Of a stretch of 64,000 bases of DNA, positions 27,347 through 36,205 are shown piece after piece. Under the pieces are notes generated by a model. It was not told where the DNA came from. It was given only the letters and a program-made list of their open reading frames with translations, and ran no database searches. Position numbers and translations under genes: made by a program. The stretch comes from Bacillus sp. PAMC26568 (GTDB lineage: Bacteria > Bacillota > Bacilli > Bacillales > Bacillaceae): assembly GCF_014235785.1 (NCBI RefSeq), contig NZ_CP060137.1, forward strand, positions 3,596,001-3,660,000, read 5' to 3'. Position 1 is the stretch's first letter. The number at the start of each line of letters is the position of its first letter.

Positions 27347-28738
27347 ATGGTGGCTGAGTTATCGTTAACGCTCATTCATTGGTTTTATGTGTTTTTCATT
27401 ATAAGTATTATCGGGTTCATGCTTTTCAGGAGAGACACGACAATGATCAGCATTGTCGGGATTATAGTGATTTCATTCGTTGCCAGCCATTCCATCAGCC
27501 ATTCGATAACAAGTGTCTTTAACAGCTTTATCTATGCGATAACTGAGCTGCTGCCGACAATCCTTGTCATTTCAATCATTGTTTCCATGAGCAAAATTTT
27601 AGAGGTAACTGGAATAAATGAGTCGATGGTTTCTCCTTTTACTAAAATCATCCGAAATCCCACTCTTGCATATTGGACGATTGGGCTATTAATGATGACG
27701 ATCTCCTGGTTTTTCTGGCCTTCTCCAGCAGTCGCGCTAATTGGTGCTGTTTTATTGCCAGTTGCTATTAAAGCCGGACTTCCTGCACTCGGAGTCGCAA
27801 TGGCAATGAACTTATTCGGCCATGGGATTGCACTTTCAGGTGACTTTGTCATTCAAGCAGCTCCAAAACTGACTTCAGATGCTGCAGGGCTTCCAATTGG
27901 AGATGTCATAAGCGCCTCCATTCCGCTTGTTATTGTGATGGGTGCCGTGACAACAATCACTGCTTATTTTTTCTTAATGAGAGATATGAAACTCGGTAAG
28001 CCATTTCCTTCTCTCTCCATGCCACAGCCTAATGAGCAGAAAACCCAGCTGCTTACAGCCGAAATGAAATTATTCATGGCCCTGTTTATCCCAATTTTAT
28101 TTGTCATCGATATTGTCTTGATGATTCAGCTGAAATTACAAGGCGGAGATGCAACTGCCTTAATAGGCGGTACAGCACTTGTGATATTGCTTGCTGTTTG
28201 TCTATTGGCACACCGGAATGAAAGTCTTGAAAAAACCACGGGATATATGATCGAAGGCTTTCAATTTGGCTTTAAAGTGTTTGGACCCGTCATTCCGATT
28301 GCTGCATTCTTTTATTTAGGAGATGCAGGATTTACAAAGATTGTCGGTGACTATTTGCCGAAAGCTTCTCATGGAATTGTAAACGATTTGGGGGTAGCGC
28401 TTGCTTCAATTGTTCCATTAACAAAGGAAATCGGGGCGATTACTCTTACAGGAGTTGGAGTTTTGACCGGACTTGACGGTTCAGGATTTTCGGGTATTTC
28501 ATTAGCGGGGTCGATCGCTAATCTATTTGCCGCAGCAATCGGTAAAGGTGCTGCCGTGCTTACTGCACTAGGACAAATTACAGCCATCTGGGTTGGCGGA
28601 GGAACCATTATTCCATGGGCCCTGATTCCTGCTGCAGCAATTTGCGGTGTTGATCCGTTTGAATTGGCAAGAAGAAATATCCTGCCTGTGACGATTGGGT
28701 TAATTGTGACTACGATTGTGGCGATGTTTCTAATATAA
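27347..28738 (+). CDS. yhfA: Integral membrane transporter YhfA
   Basis: A 463-residue protein of about 12 predicted membrane helices, the length I recall for B. subtilis YhfA in the same position. It resembles large solute:cation symporter families with long hydrophobic helices and conserved Gly-rich loops (FGHGIALSGDFVIQ, GIVNDLGVALASIVPLTKEIGAI). Substrate is unknown. The frame opens with a GTG at 27338, but the AGGAG site there serves the ATG at 27347, eight bases downstream, which I take as the start. Transcribed alone, between two terminators. Confidence 0.85.
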   Translation: MVAELSLTLIHWFYVFFIISIIGFMLFRRDTTMISIVGIIVISFVASHSISHSITSVFNSFIYAITELLPTILVISIIVSMSKILEVTGINESMVSPFTKIIRNPTLAYWTIGLLMMTISWFFWPSPAVALIGAVLLPVAIKAGLPALGVAMAMNLFGHGIALSGDFVIQAAPKLTSDAAGLPIGDVISASIPLVIVMGAVTTITAYFFLMRDMKLGKPFPSLSMPQPNEQKTQLLTAEMKLFMALFIPILFVIDIVLMIQLKLQGGDATALIGGTALVILLAVCLLAHRNESLEKTTGYMIEGFQFGFKVFGPVIPIAAFFYLGDAGFTKIVGDYLPKASHGIVNDLGVALASIVPLTKEIGAITLTGVGVLTGLDGSGFSGISLAGSIANLFAAAIGKGAAVLTALGQITAIWVGGGTIIPWALIPAAAICGVDPFELARRNILPVTIGLIVTTIVAMFLI

Positions 28739-28740
28739 TA

Positions 28741-28868
28741 AGAAAAGCGCAGGCATAACAGATAAGAAGCTGGCAGAAAAGCCCGGTTTTGACTTTTTTG
28801 CCGGATTTGTTCTGGTCGAGCAGCTGGGTGATTCCGTTCGCCATCAATGCTCAAAATCTTATTCTTCC
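28741..28868. repeat. Degenerate copy of the GACCGAGGAGTT repeat family
   Basis: The gap after yhfA begins AGAAAAGCGCAGGCAT and contains TCTGGTCGAGCAGCTGGGTGATTC, related to the repeat cores at 22714, 36811 and 41598 but more diverged. No gene is visible in it. Confidence 0.4.
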
Positions 28869-28882
28869 TTATCTATTAAAAT

Positions 28883-28911
28883 AGCAGCGTTTCTTAAACT
28901 GAAACGCTGCT
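28883..28911. terminator. Bidirectional terminator between yhfA and the PAP2 gene
   Basis: AGCAGCGTTTC at 28883-28893 pairs perfectly with GAAACGCTGCT at 28901-28911, flanked by T-rich sequence on both strands. The stop of the leftward gene lies in the hairpin. Confidence 0.85.
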
Positions 28912-29544
28912 TTTATGATTTCCAGCTTCAGTTCGAAGGGGATTTATTTTTTCATAGATTGAAATTACCATCGTTAAACAAATCAATCCAATGAAATAGC
29001 CTCCGGCCACATCAGATAGAAAATGTGCATTCATCACAATCCGATTCATGCCAATCAATAACATAAGAAGGCACACAGCTCCATAGAGCCCCATTCTTGC
29101 TGAAGCAGATGAAAGTTTGCCGGCAATCAAATAAATGAAAAAACCATAAAAAATGACACCAACCATAGCGTGTCCGCTTGGGAAGCTGAAGCCTTCTTCA
29201 AAATGAAGGGGTTCAAGAGGGCGTTCTCTCCCGAAGAATTCTTTTAAAGCTTTGTTCAGCAGGTCGCCAAGATAAACAGCTAGTACGAGCATGAGCGGCT
29301 GCAAGATCTTTTTGTACAAGATCCCTAATAGAATAATTGCAATAGCCAGTAAACTGATGATTCCTTTTTTGGATGCTAGAAGACCGATGCCATACACAGC
29401 AGCAAGCACTGTCTCTGAGTTATGAAACCATGCTGCGGCTCCACGGGCTGCGGCATCAGCTTGTTCATTAAACGGTGTTTCCAATGCAAAGATAATTCCA
29501 AATGTCATAATTACCAAAATAGCAATCAAGGATAATCTATTCAT
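28894..29544 (-). CDS. PAP2-family membrane phosphatase
   Basis: A 216-residue protein with about six membrane helices and the three PAP2 catalytic motifs: KEFFGRERP (Kx6RP), PSGHAM, and RIVMNAHFLSDVAGG with the conserved Arg, His and Asp. Such enzymes dephosphorylate lipid phosphates such as phosphatidylglycerol-phosphate or undecaprenyl pyrophosphate at the outer face of the membrane. Which one cannot be decided from sequence. Monocistronic between yhfA and the M20 peptidase gene. Confidence 0.88.
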   Translation of the reverse strand: MNRLSLIAILVIMTFGIIFALETPFNEQADAAARGAAAWFHNSETVLAAVYGIGLLASKKGIISLLAIAIILLGILYKKILQPLMLVLAVYLGDLLNKALKEFFGRERPLEPLHFEEGFSFPSGHAMVGVIFYGFFIYLIAGKLSSASARMGLYGAVCLLMLLIGMNRIVMNAHFLSDVAGGYFIGLICLTMVISIYEKINPLRTEAGNHKSSVSV

Positions 29545-29685
29545 TTAAAATCCCCTTCCAAACTTAATTCTTGTAATTTTCTAAAAACTTATCTAAAATT
29601 TATACTAATATGATTTTCCAATATTTATTTTAACTTATTAATGTTTTCGTGAATATAAGTCTATAAAAAGAAAGGATGAAGAATT

Positions 29686-30885
29686 TTGTACGATGAATTA
29701 TGTTCGGAATTAGATGCAGGTTTTGAAGAAATGGTGGAGATCAGACGTTATCTTCATATGCATCCTGAGGTTTCATTTCAGGAATTTAAAACGGCTGCAT
29801 ACATTGCAGAATATTATCAAAAGCTTGGAATTGAGGCTAGAACTGGTGTTGGCGGAAACGGAGTTGTCGCTGTAATTAAAGGCGATAAGCCAGGAAAAAC
29901 GGTCGCTCTTCGTGCTGATTTTGACGCGCTTCCTATCCAAGATGAAAAGGATGTCCCTTATAAATCAACTGTTCCTGGTGTAACGCATGCATGCGGTCAT
30001 GACGGACATACAGCAACATTACTGGTTCTTGCTAAGGTTTTACATAAACATCGGAGCAATCTTGAGGGCAGCGTGGTTTTCATTCACCAGCATGCAGAAG
30101 AATATGCCCCAGGCGGAGCCGTTTCGATGATTGAAGATGGCTGCTTAGACGGTGTAGATGTTATATTTGGCACACATTTATGGGCAGGCGAACCTGCAGG
30201 TAAAATCCAATATCGTGTTGGACCAATAATGGCTGCAGCGGATCGCTTCCAAATTACCATTCAAGGAAAAGGCGGACATGGCGCACAGCCTCATAAAACA
30301 AAAGATGCCGTTGTCATCGGGTCACAGCTCGTTCTTAATCTTCAGCAAATCGTCAGCAGAAAAGTTGATCCTGTTCACGCTGCCGTTGTATCTGTCGGAT
30401 CCTTCGTTGCGGAAAATCCTTTTAATGTAATTGCAGATTCTGCCGTCCTGATTGGAACTGTCCGCACATTTGATGAAGAAGTCCGCACATTGATCGAAGA
30501 AGAAATTGATCGTGTGGTAAAGGCCTCATGCGGACTATATGATGCATCCTACGAATATTCATTTGAAAGAGGTTACCCTGCTGTAGTGAACCATCTCGAA
30601 GAAACAGAACAGCTCGCAAAACTTGCAGAAAAAGTACCTGAAGTACAAATTGTTGAAGAAAGTCCAATGCAAATGGGCGGTGAAGACTTTGCCTATTATT
30701 TGCAGCACGTTAAGGGAACTTTCTTTTTCACTGGTGCAAAGCCAACATACTCAGAAACATCTTATCCTCATCATCATCCTAAGTTTGATATCGATGAGAA
30801 AGCGATGCTGATTGCTGCTAAAACATTCAGCTTGGCTATATTGCAAAGTCAAACTGAACATTCTGCGGTCGCAGTTGAAAAATGA
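29686..30885 (+). CDS. yhaA: M20-family amidohydrolase YhaA
   Basis: A 399-residue zinc-dependent aminoacylase/carboxypeptidase-like enzyme. Metal-binding motifs are THACGHDGHTA (about 100-110) and HQHAEEYAPGG (about 135-145), with a late MGGEDFAYYL and HHPKFDIDEKA; the dimerisation domain lies between about 185 and 300. A TTG start at 29686 follows AAAGGATG. In the B. subtilis neighbourhood YhaA lies next to ecsC as it does here. It probably hydrolyses N-acyl or amide bonds of amino acids in the cytoplasm; the substrate is not certain. Confidence 0.9.
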   Translation: MYDELCSELDAGFEEMVEIRRYLHMHPEVSFQEFKTAAYIAEYYQKLGIEARTGVGGNGVVAVIKGDKPGKTVALRADFDALPIQDEKDVPYKSTVPGVTHACGHDGHTATLLVLAKVLHKHRSNLEGSVVFIHQHAEEYAPGGAVSMIEDGCLDGVDVIFGTHLWAGEPAGKIQYRVGPIMAAADRFQITIQGKGGHGAQPHKTKDAVVIGSQLVLNLQQIVSRKVDPVHAAVVSVGSFVAENPFNVIADSAVLIGTVRTFDEEVRTLIEEEIDRVVKASCGLYDASYEYSFERGYPAVVNHLEETEQLAKLAEKVPEVQIVEESPMQMGGEDFAYYLQHVKGTFFFTGAKPTYSETSYPHHHPKFDIDEKAMLIAAKTFSLAILQSQTEHSAVAVEK

Positions 30886-30896
30886 AGAGCTTTTTG

Positions 30897-30924
30897 AAAA
30901 AACGGTGTTGATGCACCGTTTTTT
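30897..30924 (+). terminator. Terminator after yhaA
   Basis: AAAACGGTG at 30899-30907 pairs with CACCGTTTT at 30914-30922, followed by further T. Confidence 0.88.
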
Positions 30925-30961
30925 GTTTTAGCGTGATTCAAAGGAATAAACGATATGAACA

Positions 30962-31114
30962 GCATGCTTTTGAAGACCTTTTTTTCGATTTCAGCCGTTT
31001 CCGGGCTTCAATGCATGCTTTCGAGTTCGCTTTTTTTGATTTTTTCTGTTTACAGGCTTTAATGCGTACTTTTGTGTACCCCTTTTAGGGATTTCAGCTA
31101 TTTTGGGATCCTTT
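30962..31114. repeat. Three tandem copies of a 51-base degenerate unit
   Basis: Units begin at 30962, 31013 and 31064, exactly 51 bases apart. Each starts GCATGCTTT or GCGTACTTT, continues through a T-rich stretch and a GATTTCAGC- or GATTTTTTC-type middle, and ends near GGCTT or GGATC. The array fills most of the gap between the yhaA and ecsC terminators. There is no plausible gene in it. Confidence 0.75.
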
Positions 31115-31123
31115 ACTTGAATC

Positions 31124-31153
31124 AAAAAAAGAGTGCAATCCATGATCGCACTC
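31124..31153 (-). terminator. Terminator of the ecs operon
   Basis: Leftward stem GAGTGCGAT/ATTGCACTC with a five-base loop followed by seven T, six bases after the ecsC stop. Confidence 0.88.
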
Positions 31154-31159
31154 CCCTCT

Positions 31160-31864
31160 TTACTTCAAAGACCTGATTCGATAGCAATTCATTGCTGTTT
31201 CACCTAAATGCCGAACCAAGTGATAATTTGCAACCCCGCCTACTACAGCACCGATTCCAGGCATAATTTGCAGAAGCTTGACAAGATCAATATGATCTCT
31301 GTACTCCTGCTGGAATACTTTCCAATCCATCTCTTTCAGGTCCTTTTTTTTCGTCTCCCAATTTTCAATGATTTCAAACGTATTTCTCCGATGTTCATCA
31401 CTTGAGTAGGCTAATTGAAAGACATAAAGCAAAAACAATCTCTCTTCATACTGCTTCGGATCAAAGCCATATAAACTGGCAATTTCAAATAAACATTTCA
31501 TTTTTATGCCAAGCAGCAAAGGGAAGTCGGCAACAGATCCGAAAATTCCTCCGGCTCCTGTTCCTGCACCTTCTACTGCAGCTGTTTTTTGAAAGGCCAC
31601 GATCGTTTGCTTCACTAGTTTTTCTTTGTCTTCAAGTGTCTTTCCTTCAAGTTTCTTTGCGCTTGTCGTTAAGTTTGATCCAGCGAGTGTCGCCTGCACC
31701 ATCTTCTTAATGCTCTCCGTAATCACAGTGTGGACTTTTTCAGGGATCCGATCATTGATCTTCGTTTGTGTTTTTTTAGAAACACGCTCTAACATCGAAG
31801 ATTTTCTTAACAATTTCTTTTTCCATTGAAATAGATCCTCTTGAAGCTGCTGTTCGTAAGTCAT
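31160..31864 (-). CDS. ecsC: EcsC family protein
   Basis: A 234-residue protein of the EcsC family, about the size of the B. subtilis protein. It has amphipathic helices and a Gly-rich GAGTGAGGIFGSVADFPLLLGIKMK segment near 100-125 and ends with a second GIGAVVGGVANYHLVRHLGETAMNCYR block. The function of EcsC is not known. The gene follows ecsB by 20 bases in the ecsA-ecsB-ecsC operon. Confidence 0.92.
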   Translation of the reverse strand: MTYEQQLQEDLFQWKKKLLRKSSMLERVSKKTQTKINDRIPEKVHTVITESIKKMVQATLAGSNLTTSAKKLEGKTLEDKEKLVKQTIVAFQKTAAVEGAGTGAGGIFGSVADFPLLLGIKMKCLFEIASLYGFDPKQYEERLFLLYVFQLAYSSDEHRRNTFEIIENWETKKKDLKEMDWKVFQQEYRDHIDLVKLLQIMPGIGAVVGGVANYHLVRHLGETAMNCYRIRSLK

Positions 31865-31884
31865 AATTATCAGCTGCCTTTACT

Positions 31885-33114
31885 TTAAAGTACGCTTGCA
31901 TCCATTTTGGCCAATCGTGATTTCACGTAAAGATAAACAAAACTGTAAACAAAGATAAATCCGGCAATGAAAAGAATCAATGAAGGAATGATATTTCCTG
32001 CCAGTATAGAAATGATCGTTAAAATCACATGCTGGACTGCAATTACAGCAAAAAGTAATTTAAGGAATTTTGCTTTTTTATATTCCTTATGAACAGGGTA
32101 TAGGTCCGGCAAAGACAGCATATCGTAATGCATGTATAAGCCAATCATCTGGATGCCTGTCAAATAAAGCACCAAAATCGCAATGATCAGGACACTATAC
32201 TGATTTGTAGGGATAACATAGAGAACAATTCCTCCAATTATAGTCAGCCTTGCAAAAATGCCCAGATAATCATTGGATCGGAAAAACGCTCTTGTATATA
32301 AGTAACTGTACATGCTTTCCTGCTTGTATTTTACGAACGCAAGCAGTCCATCTAAATATTTTCTTCGTTTTGCTTTTCTTTTTAGCTTTGGAACATCTGT
32401 AAACAAGTTGGCTATTCTATAAAAGGATTGCTTTTTCTGCAATTCAGCATCAATCAGTTTTTCCCATTTAACCCCTTTTGTTTTTGTTGCTTTTTGAAAA
32501 TAGATGTACAGTAGAATCATTAACCCATACATAATGAACACATAGCCATATGCATTTGAAAGCAAAAAGAAAATCGTCAGCCCATTAATGGCCAAACGGA
32601 CGATAAAATCATATATTTTTACTGAAGGTTCAGTATAAAAAGATATTCTGAAATTGAGCATTAGATTCCACCCTTTTACAATCAGAATCTGAATGCAAAT
32701 CAGCAAATAGTCTGTCCCCGTTAAGGATTCAGCTCTAAAAAGCATTGGGGCTAATACTAATGCCGCTATTAAAAATACATACATTTGGCTAAAAAAACTG
32801 TATATATGCGCTTTTTGAAAATAAGCTGCCATTTTTTCTTCAAGCGGCAATAAAAAGACTAAATCAGGTTCTTTTAAAAGAGTCCGAACACTTGATGATG
32901 TAATAATCAAAGCAAAAACAATTGTCAAAATGAAAAGTGCCGGAAAATCATCAGGCATCGTTTTCAGCCATTCCTGGTAAGAAAGAGCACCGCCTGCCCC
33001 CAAAAACACGAGGACAAAAATCAGGTGGTCATTAAACATATATTTTGTATAAGATTGCACTTCTTTCAGGTGAGCCGCTAAGCGTCCTTTCCAAATCGCA
33101 TCAACGTTATTCAT
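31885..33114 (-). CDS. ecsB: ABC transporter permease EcsB
   Basis: A 409-residue membrane protein with about ten predicted helices in paired clusters and a basic central cytoplasmic loop (about 205-270, rich in KKQ and KRKAKRRK). It starts inside ecsA: ATG at 33114 precedes the ecsA stop by eight bases, indicating coupled translation. With EcsA it forms an exporter whose loss in B. subtilis affects competence, sporulation, exoprotein secretion and intramembrane proteolysis by RasP; the transported substrate remains unclear in the literature I know. Confidence 0.93.
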   Translation of the reverse strand: MNNVDAIWKGRLAAHLKEVQSYTKYMFNDHLIFVLVFLGAGGALSYQEWLKTMPDDFPALFILTIVFALIITSSSVRTLLKEPDLVFLLPLEEKMAAYFQKAHIYSFFSQMYVFLIAALVLAPMLFRAESLTGTDYLLICIQILIVKGWNLMLNFRISFYTEPSVKIYDFIVRLAINGLTIFFLLSNAYGYVFIMYGLMILLYIYFQKATKTKGVKWEKLIDAELQKKQSFYRIANLFTDVPKLKRKAKRRKYLDGLLAFVKYKQESMYSYLYTRAFFRSNDYLGIFARLTIIGGIVLYVIPTNQYSVLIIAILVLYLTGIQMIGLYMHYDMLSLPDLYPVHKEYKKAKFLKLLFAVIAVQHVILTIISILAGNIIPSLILFIAGFIFVYSFVYLYVKSRLAKMDASVL

Positions 33115-33847
33115 TTTGATCTTCCTTCGTCAGCTGAATATACAAATCATCGAGCGCTGCATCCCTCATTCCAAATTCTGTTCTTAATTCCTCAAGAGTT
33201 CCTTTTGCTCTAATCTTGCCATTATGTAAAATAATAAATGCATCACAATAGCGCTCAGCTGTTGCCAAAATATGAGTAGACATTAAAATGCCTGCTCCGT
33301 CCTGTTTAGCTTTGTTCATCATATCGAGCAGTGCATTAATCGCAAGCGGATCCAATCCTACAAAAGGTTCATCAATAATATACAGTTCAGGCTCGACTAA
33401 GAAAGCACACATAATCATAACTTTTTGCTTCATGCCTTTTGAAAAATGACTTGGAAACCATTTCAGCCTTTTTTCCATTCTAAATTCTGTTAATAATGGC
33501 TGCAGGCGCTGCTTAAATGTTTCCTGGCTTAATCCATATGCCATTGCGGTCAGCTCTAAGTGCTCATATAGAGTTAATTCCTCGTAGAGAATCGGCGTTT
33601 CAGGGATAAAGGTGAACTGGCTGCGATAGTCTGTCGGTTTTTCCTGAAAAGAAATGCCATTGATGGTGATGTCACCTTTATGAGGCTCCATCAATCCAAT
33701 CACATGGCGAATGGTTGTGCTCTTCCCTGCACCATTCAGTCCAATTAACCCGACGATTTGATGTTTTTCAATTTCAAACGAGATATCTTTCAGGACAGGA
33801 TTGCGTGTATACCCGCCTGTCAGGTGATTTACATTTAATAAGCTCAT
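33107..33847 (-). CDS. ecsA: ABC transporter ATP-binding protein EcsA
   Basis: A 246-residue ATPase with Walker A GLNGAGKST (about 37-45), Q-loop region FIPETPILYEELT, signature FSKGMKQK, Walker B LYIIDEPFVGLD and the switch His in MSTHIL. ATG start behind AAGGGGAAGGGAAGTTAAC. First gene of the ecs operon, divergent from hit across a repeat-filled gap. Confidence 0.95.
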   Translation of the reverse strand: MSLLNVNHLTGGYTRNPVLKDISFEIEKHQIVGLIGLNGAGKSTTIRHVIGLMEPHKGDITINGISFQEKPTDYRSQFTFIPETPILYEELTLYEHLELTAMAYGLSQETFKQRLQPLLTEFRMEKRLKWFPSHFSKGMKQKVMIMCAFLVEPELYIIDEPFVGLDPLAINALLDMMNKAKQDGAGILMSTHILATAERYCDAFIILHNGKIRAKGTLEELRTEFGMRDAALDDLYIQLTKEDQNE

Positions 33848-33989
33848 GTTAACTTCCCTTCCCCTTTTCTTCTATCTTAACAAAACACGGGATACTTTTG
33901 CTAATTTACAATTATTTTACAATACATAAACAATCCAGTTTCGGACATCATAATGAGTGTAAAGGAAAGCAGCTGTCACAAACATTCAG

Positions 33990-34300
33990 TTCAAATGAGG
34001 TGTGTGTTAAAGACAGTTTATAGTAAGAAAGTTAACATTGATAAATATAATGATGATCTATTTCCATTTCGAGATGAGGTGTCTACGGGCCGTTACTTTT
34101 TGTAATAGAAGCTCATATAAGAATTCATTTTGCGAATGAGGTGTTCGTCAAAGACCGTTTACTGATTTGTTAAGAATTTTTCTTCCATGATGATCTTAAC
34201 TAGGGGATGGTTGCTTTGAACAATGTTTAACAATCAACATTCACTCTTTATTATCCTTCATTTCTAAGCATATGAGGTGTATGACAAAGAGAATTGTGTG
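33990..34300. repeat. Array of four degenerate ATGAGGTGT-centred direct repeats
   Basis: The 600-base gap between ecsA and hit carries four copies of a unit of about 40 bases: a TTCA-rich lead, ATGAGGTGT at 33995, 34074, 34136 and 34272, then a tail close to TCAAAGACCGTTTACT. Copies 1 and 3 share AAAGACNGTTTA; the others are more decayed. Spacing is irregular (79, 62 and 136 bases). Short reading frames opened by the ATGs end quickly or run into unrelated sequence, so I see no gene. Confidence 0.6.
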
Positions 34301-34451
34301 CCTTACGTTTAAGCTGCGGCAGTTGTTTTCCTTTCCAGGACAGGGTGATCATTACGATCATCCTGTTTCTTTTTTGTGTGATTTTATCCCTCTCTGGTTT
34401 ATGGTAAAATACGGTCATGAAGCAGTTTATATTGAGAAAGGGTGAAACACG

Positions 34452-34874
34452 ATGAGCGGATGTATTTTTTGTAAAATTGTAAATGGAGAAATCCCAAGCG
34501 CTAAAGTGTTTGAAAATGAACATGTCGTTGCATTTCTTGATATCAGTCAAGTAACAAAAGGACATACATTGGTTATTCCGAAAGTACATAAAGAAAACAT
34601 TTATGAACTTACACCTGATATCGCCAGGAATGTATTTGAGGTCGTTCCAAAAATCGCAAACTCCATCAAAAAACAATTTGAACCGATTGGATTGAATGTC
34701 CTTAATAATAACGGCGAAAAAGCTGGACAATCTGTGTTTCACTATCATATTCATCTCATCCCCCGCTACGGAAAAGGCGACGGATTTGGCGCAGTATGGA
34801 AAACTCATACTGAAGAATATTCGCCTGAAGATCTGCAGCAGATCGCATCATCCATACAGGAAGGCCTTCTTTAA
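34452..34874 (+). CDS. hit: HIT-family nucleotide hydrolase Hit
   Basis: A 140-residue histidine-triad protein. The N-terminal CIFCKIVNGEIPS and the triad QSVFHYHIHLIPRY (about 93-106) with H-x-H-x-H are clear; the two N-terminal Cys can bind zinc in this subgroup. It hydrolyses nucleoside phosphoramidates or dinucleotide-type substrates in the cytoplasm. ATG start behind AAAGGGTGAAACACG, with an extended -10 (TGGTAAAAT) about 40 bases upstream. It is divergent from ecsA, as in B. subtilis. Confidence 0.95.
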   Translation: MSGCIFCKIVNGEIPSAKVFENEHVVAFLDISQVTKGHTLVIPKVHKENIYELTPDIARNVFEVVPKIANSIKKQFEPIGLNVLNNNGEKAGQSVFHYHIHLIPRYGKGDGFGAVWKTHTEEYSPEDLQQIASSIQEGLL

Positions 34875-34894
34875 ACCTCGCACATGCGGGGTTT
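34873..34894 (+). terminator. Hairpin after hit
   Basis: AAACCTCGCA pairs with TGCGGGGTTT with one mismatch; the T-tract is short. Confidence 0.6.
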
Positions 34895-35009
34895 CTTATT
34901 AATTAGAATTATTTTTGAAAAATTCCGACTCTAATCCTCTTTTTCATGTTAGGATAGGAAAAAGAATTTTAATCAAGCAACGCGACAAAGTAAGGAGTGT
35001 CATTTTCCC

Positions 35010-36086
35010 ATGAAAAGAACGTATAACTTTAATGCAGGACCAGCCGCCATTCCACTTGCTGTTTTGGAAAAAGCGCAGAGCGAGCTTGTCGATTTTAATG
35101 GAACAGGCATGTCGGTTATGGAACTGAGCCACAGAAGCAAGCCTTATGAGGAAGTACACAATCGGGCTTCCGCTTTATTAAAAGAACTGATGGGTATCCC
35201 TGAAGAATACGAGGTTCTCTTCCTTCAAGGCGGAGCAAGTCTTCAATTTGCAATGATTCCGATGAACTTTTTAAAAAGCGAAACTGATGCACATTTCATC
35301 ATGTCTGGCGTTTGGTCTGAAAAAGCTCAATCGGAGGCAAGCAAAATCGGGAATACAAACATACTTGCTTCTAGTAAAGATGATCGATATACATATATTC
35401 CTGAAACCTTTGAAGATCCTGCAGAAGGAAGCTATATTCATTTAACCTCCAATAATACGATTTACGGTACACAATGGCAGGATTTCCCCATTACGAAACT
35501 GCCATTAATTGCAGACATGTCAAGTGATATTATGAGCAGAGAATTCGATGTCAGCCGTTTTTCGCTTATTTATGCAGGAGCACAAAAGAATCTCGGTCCT
35601 TCAGGCGTAACAGTTGTCATTGTAAAAAAAGACATGCTTGCAGAGACAAATGAACAGATTCCAGCGATCCTGAAATACAGCACACATTCAAAACAAAACT
35701 CTTTATATAATACGCCGCCAACATTTGCGATTTACATGCTTTCCCTTGTCCTGGAATGGATTCAGGAGCAAGGAGGATTAGCGGCAATAGAAGCACTTAA
35801 TAATAAAAAAGCGAGCCTGCTTTATGATTGCATCGATCAAAGTGGAGGCTTCTACAGCGGTCATGCTGAAAAAACAAGTCGCTCAGCTATGAATGTAACG
35901 TTCACCCTTAAAAACGAAGAACTGACAAAAGCTTTTATTAAAGAATCAATTGAAAGTGGATTCTCAGGTCTTGGCGGACATCGTTCCATCGGCGGCTGCA
36001 GAGCGTCAATCTATAATGCAGTCCCAATAGAAGCATGTCAAGCGCTTGCTGATTTCATGGCAAACTTTCAGAAAAAGCACGCGTAA
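35010..36086 (+). CDS. serC: Phosphoserine aminotransferase
   Basis: A 358-residue PLP enzyme of class V. It opens with FNAGPAAIP, has FLQGGASLQFAMIPMNF for PLP phosphate contact, the Schiff-base Lys in YAGAQKNLGPSG near 195, and ends with the GFSGLGGHRSIGGCRASIYNAV substrate-binding segment. It transaminates 3-phosphohydroxypyruvate with glutamate in serine synthesis. Start behind AAGGAGTGTCATTTTCCC. Confidence 0.97.
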   Translation: MKRTYNFNAGPAAIPLAVLEKAQSELVDFNGTGMSVMELSHRSKPYEEVHNRASALLKELMGIPEEYEVLFLQGGASLQFAMIPMNFLKSETDAHFIMSGVWSEKAQSEASKIGNTNILASSKDDRYTYIPETFEDPAEGSYIHLTSNNTIYGTQWQDFPITKLPLIADMSSDIMSREFDVSRFSLIYAGAQKNLGPSGVTVVIVKKDMLAETNEQIPAILKYSTHSKQNSLYNTPPTFAIYMLSLVLEWIQEQGGLAAIEALNNKKASLLYDCIDQSGGFYSGHAEKTSRSAMNVTFTLKNEELTKAFIKESIESGFSGLGGHRSIGGCRASIYNAVPIEACQALADFMANFQKKHA

Positions 36087-36091
36087 TCCTT

Positions 36092-36120
36092 TTTACAAGG
36101 TCAGTCATACCTGTTATAAT
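36092..36120 (+). promoter_or_regulatory. trpP promoter
   Basis: TTTACA, a 17-base spacer and a perfect TATAAT, six bases after the serC stop. It gives trpP its own transcript with a leader of about 80 bases. Confidence 0.75.
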
Positions 36121-36132
36121 AATTGTTAAGTT

Positions 36133-36166
36133 CTCCCGCAATAAGACACAGGTCATTATTGGGGAG
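36133..36166 (+). promoter_or_regulatory. Hairpin in the trpP leader
   Basis: CTCCCGCAATAA pairs with TTATTGGGGAG with one bulged base. It has no U-tract, so it is a structured 5' leader rather than a terminator, close to the presumed transcript start and upstream of the TRAP-like triplets. Confidence 0.5.
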
Positions 36167-36178
36167 TTCAAAAAATAA

Positions 36179-36205
36179 GAGCATAGTCCGAGGAGAGCCT
36201 GAGAA
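36179..36205 (+). promoter_or_regulatory. TRAP-binding site over the trpP ribosome site
   Basis: Five triplets at 36179 (GAG), 36184 (TAG), 36190 (GAG), 36195 (GAG) and 36201 (GAG) are separated by two or three bases and end two bases before the ATG. This is the (G/U)AG-repeat pattern bound by tryptophan-loaded TRAP, and it includes the Shine-Dalgarno bases, so bound TRAP should block translation, as known for B. subtilis trpP. Confidence 0.75.

Noticed and set aside
34251..34808. Leftward frame of 185 codons opposite hit
   Set aside because: It is antisense to hit, which has clear HIT motifs; composition follows the hit codons.
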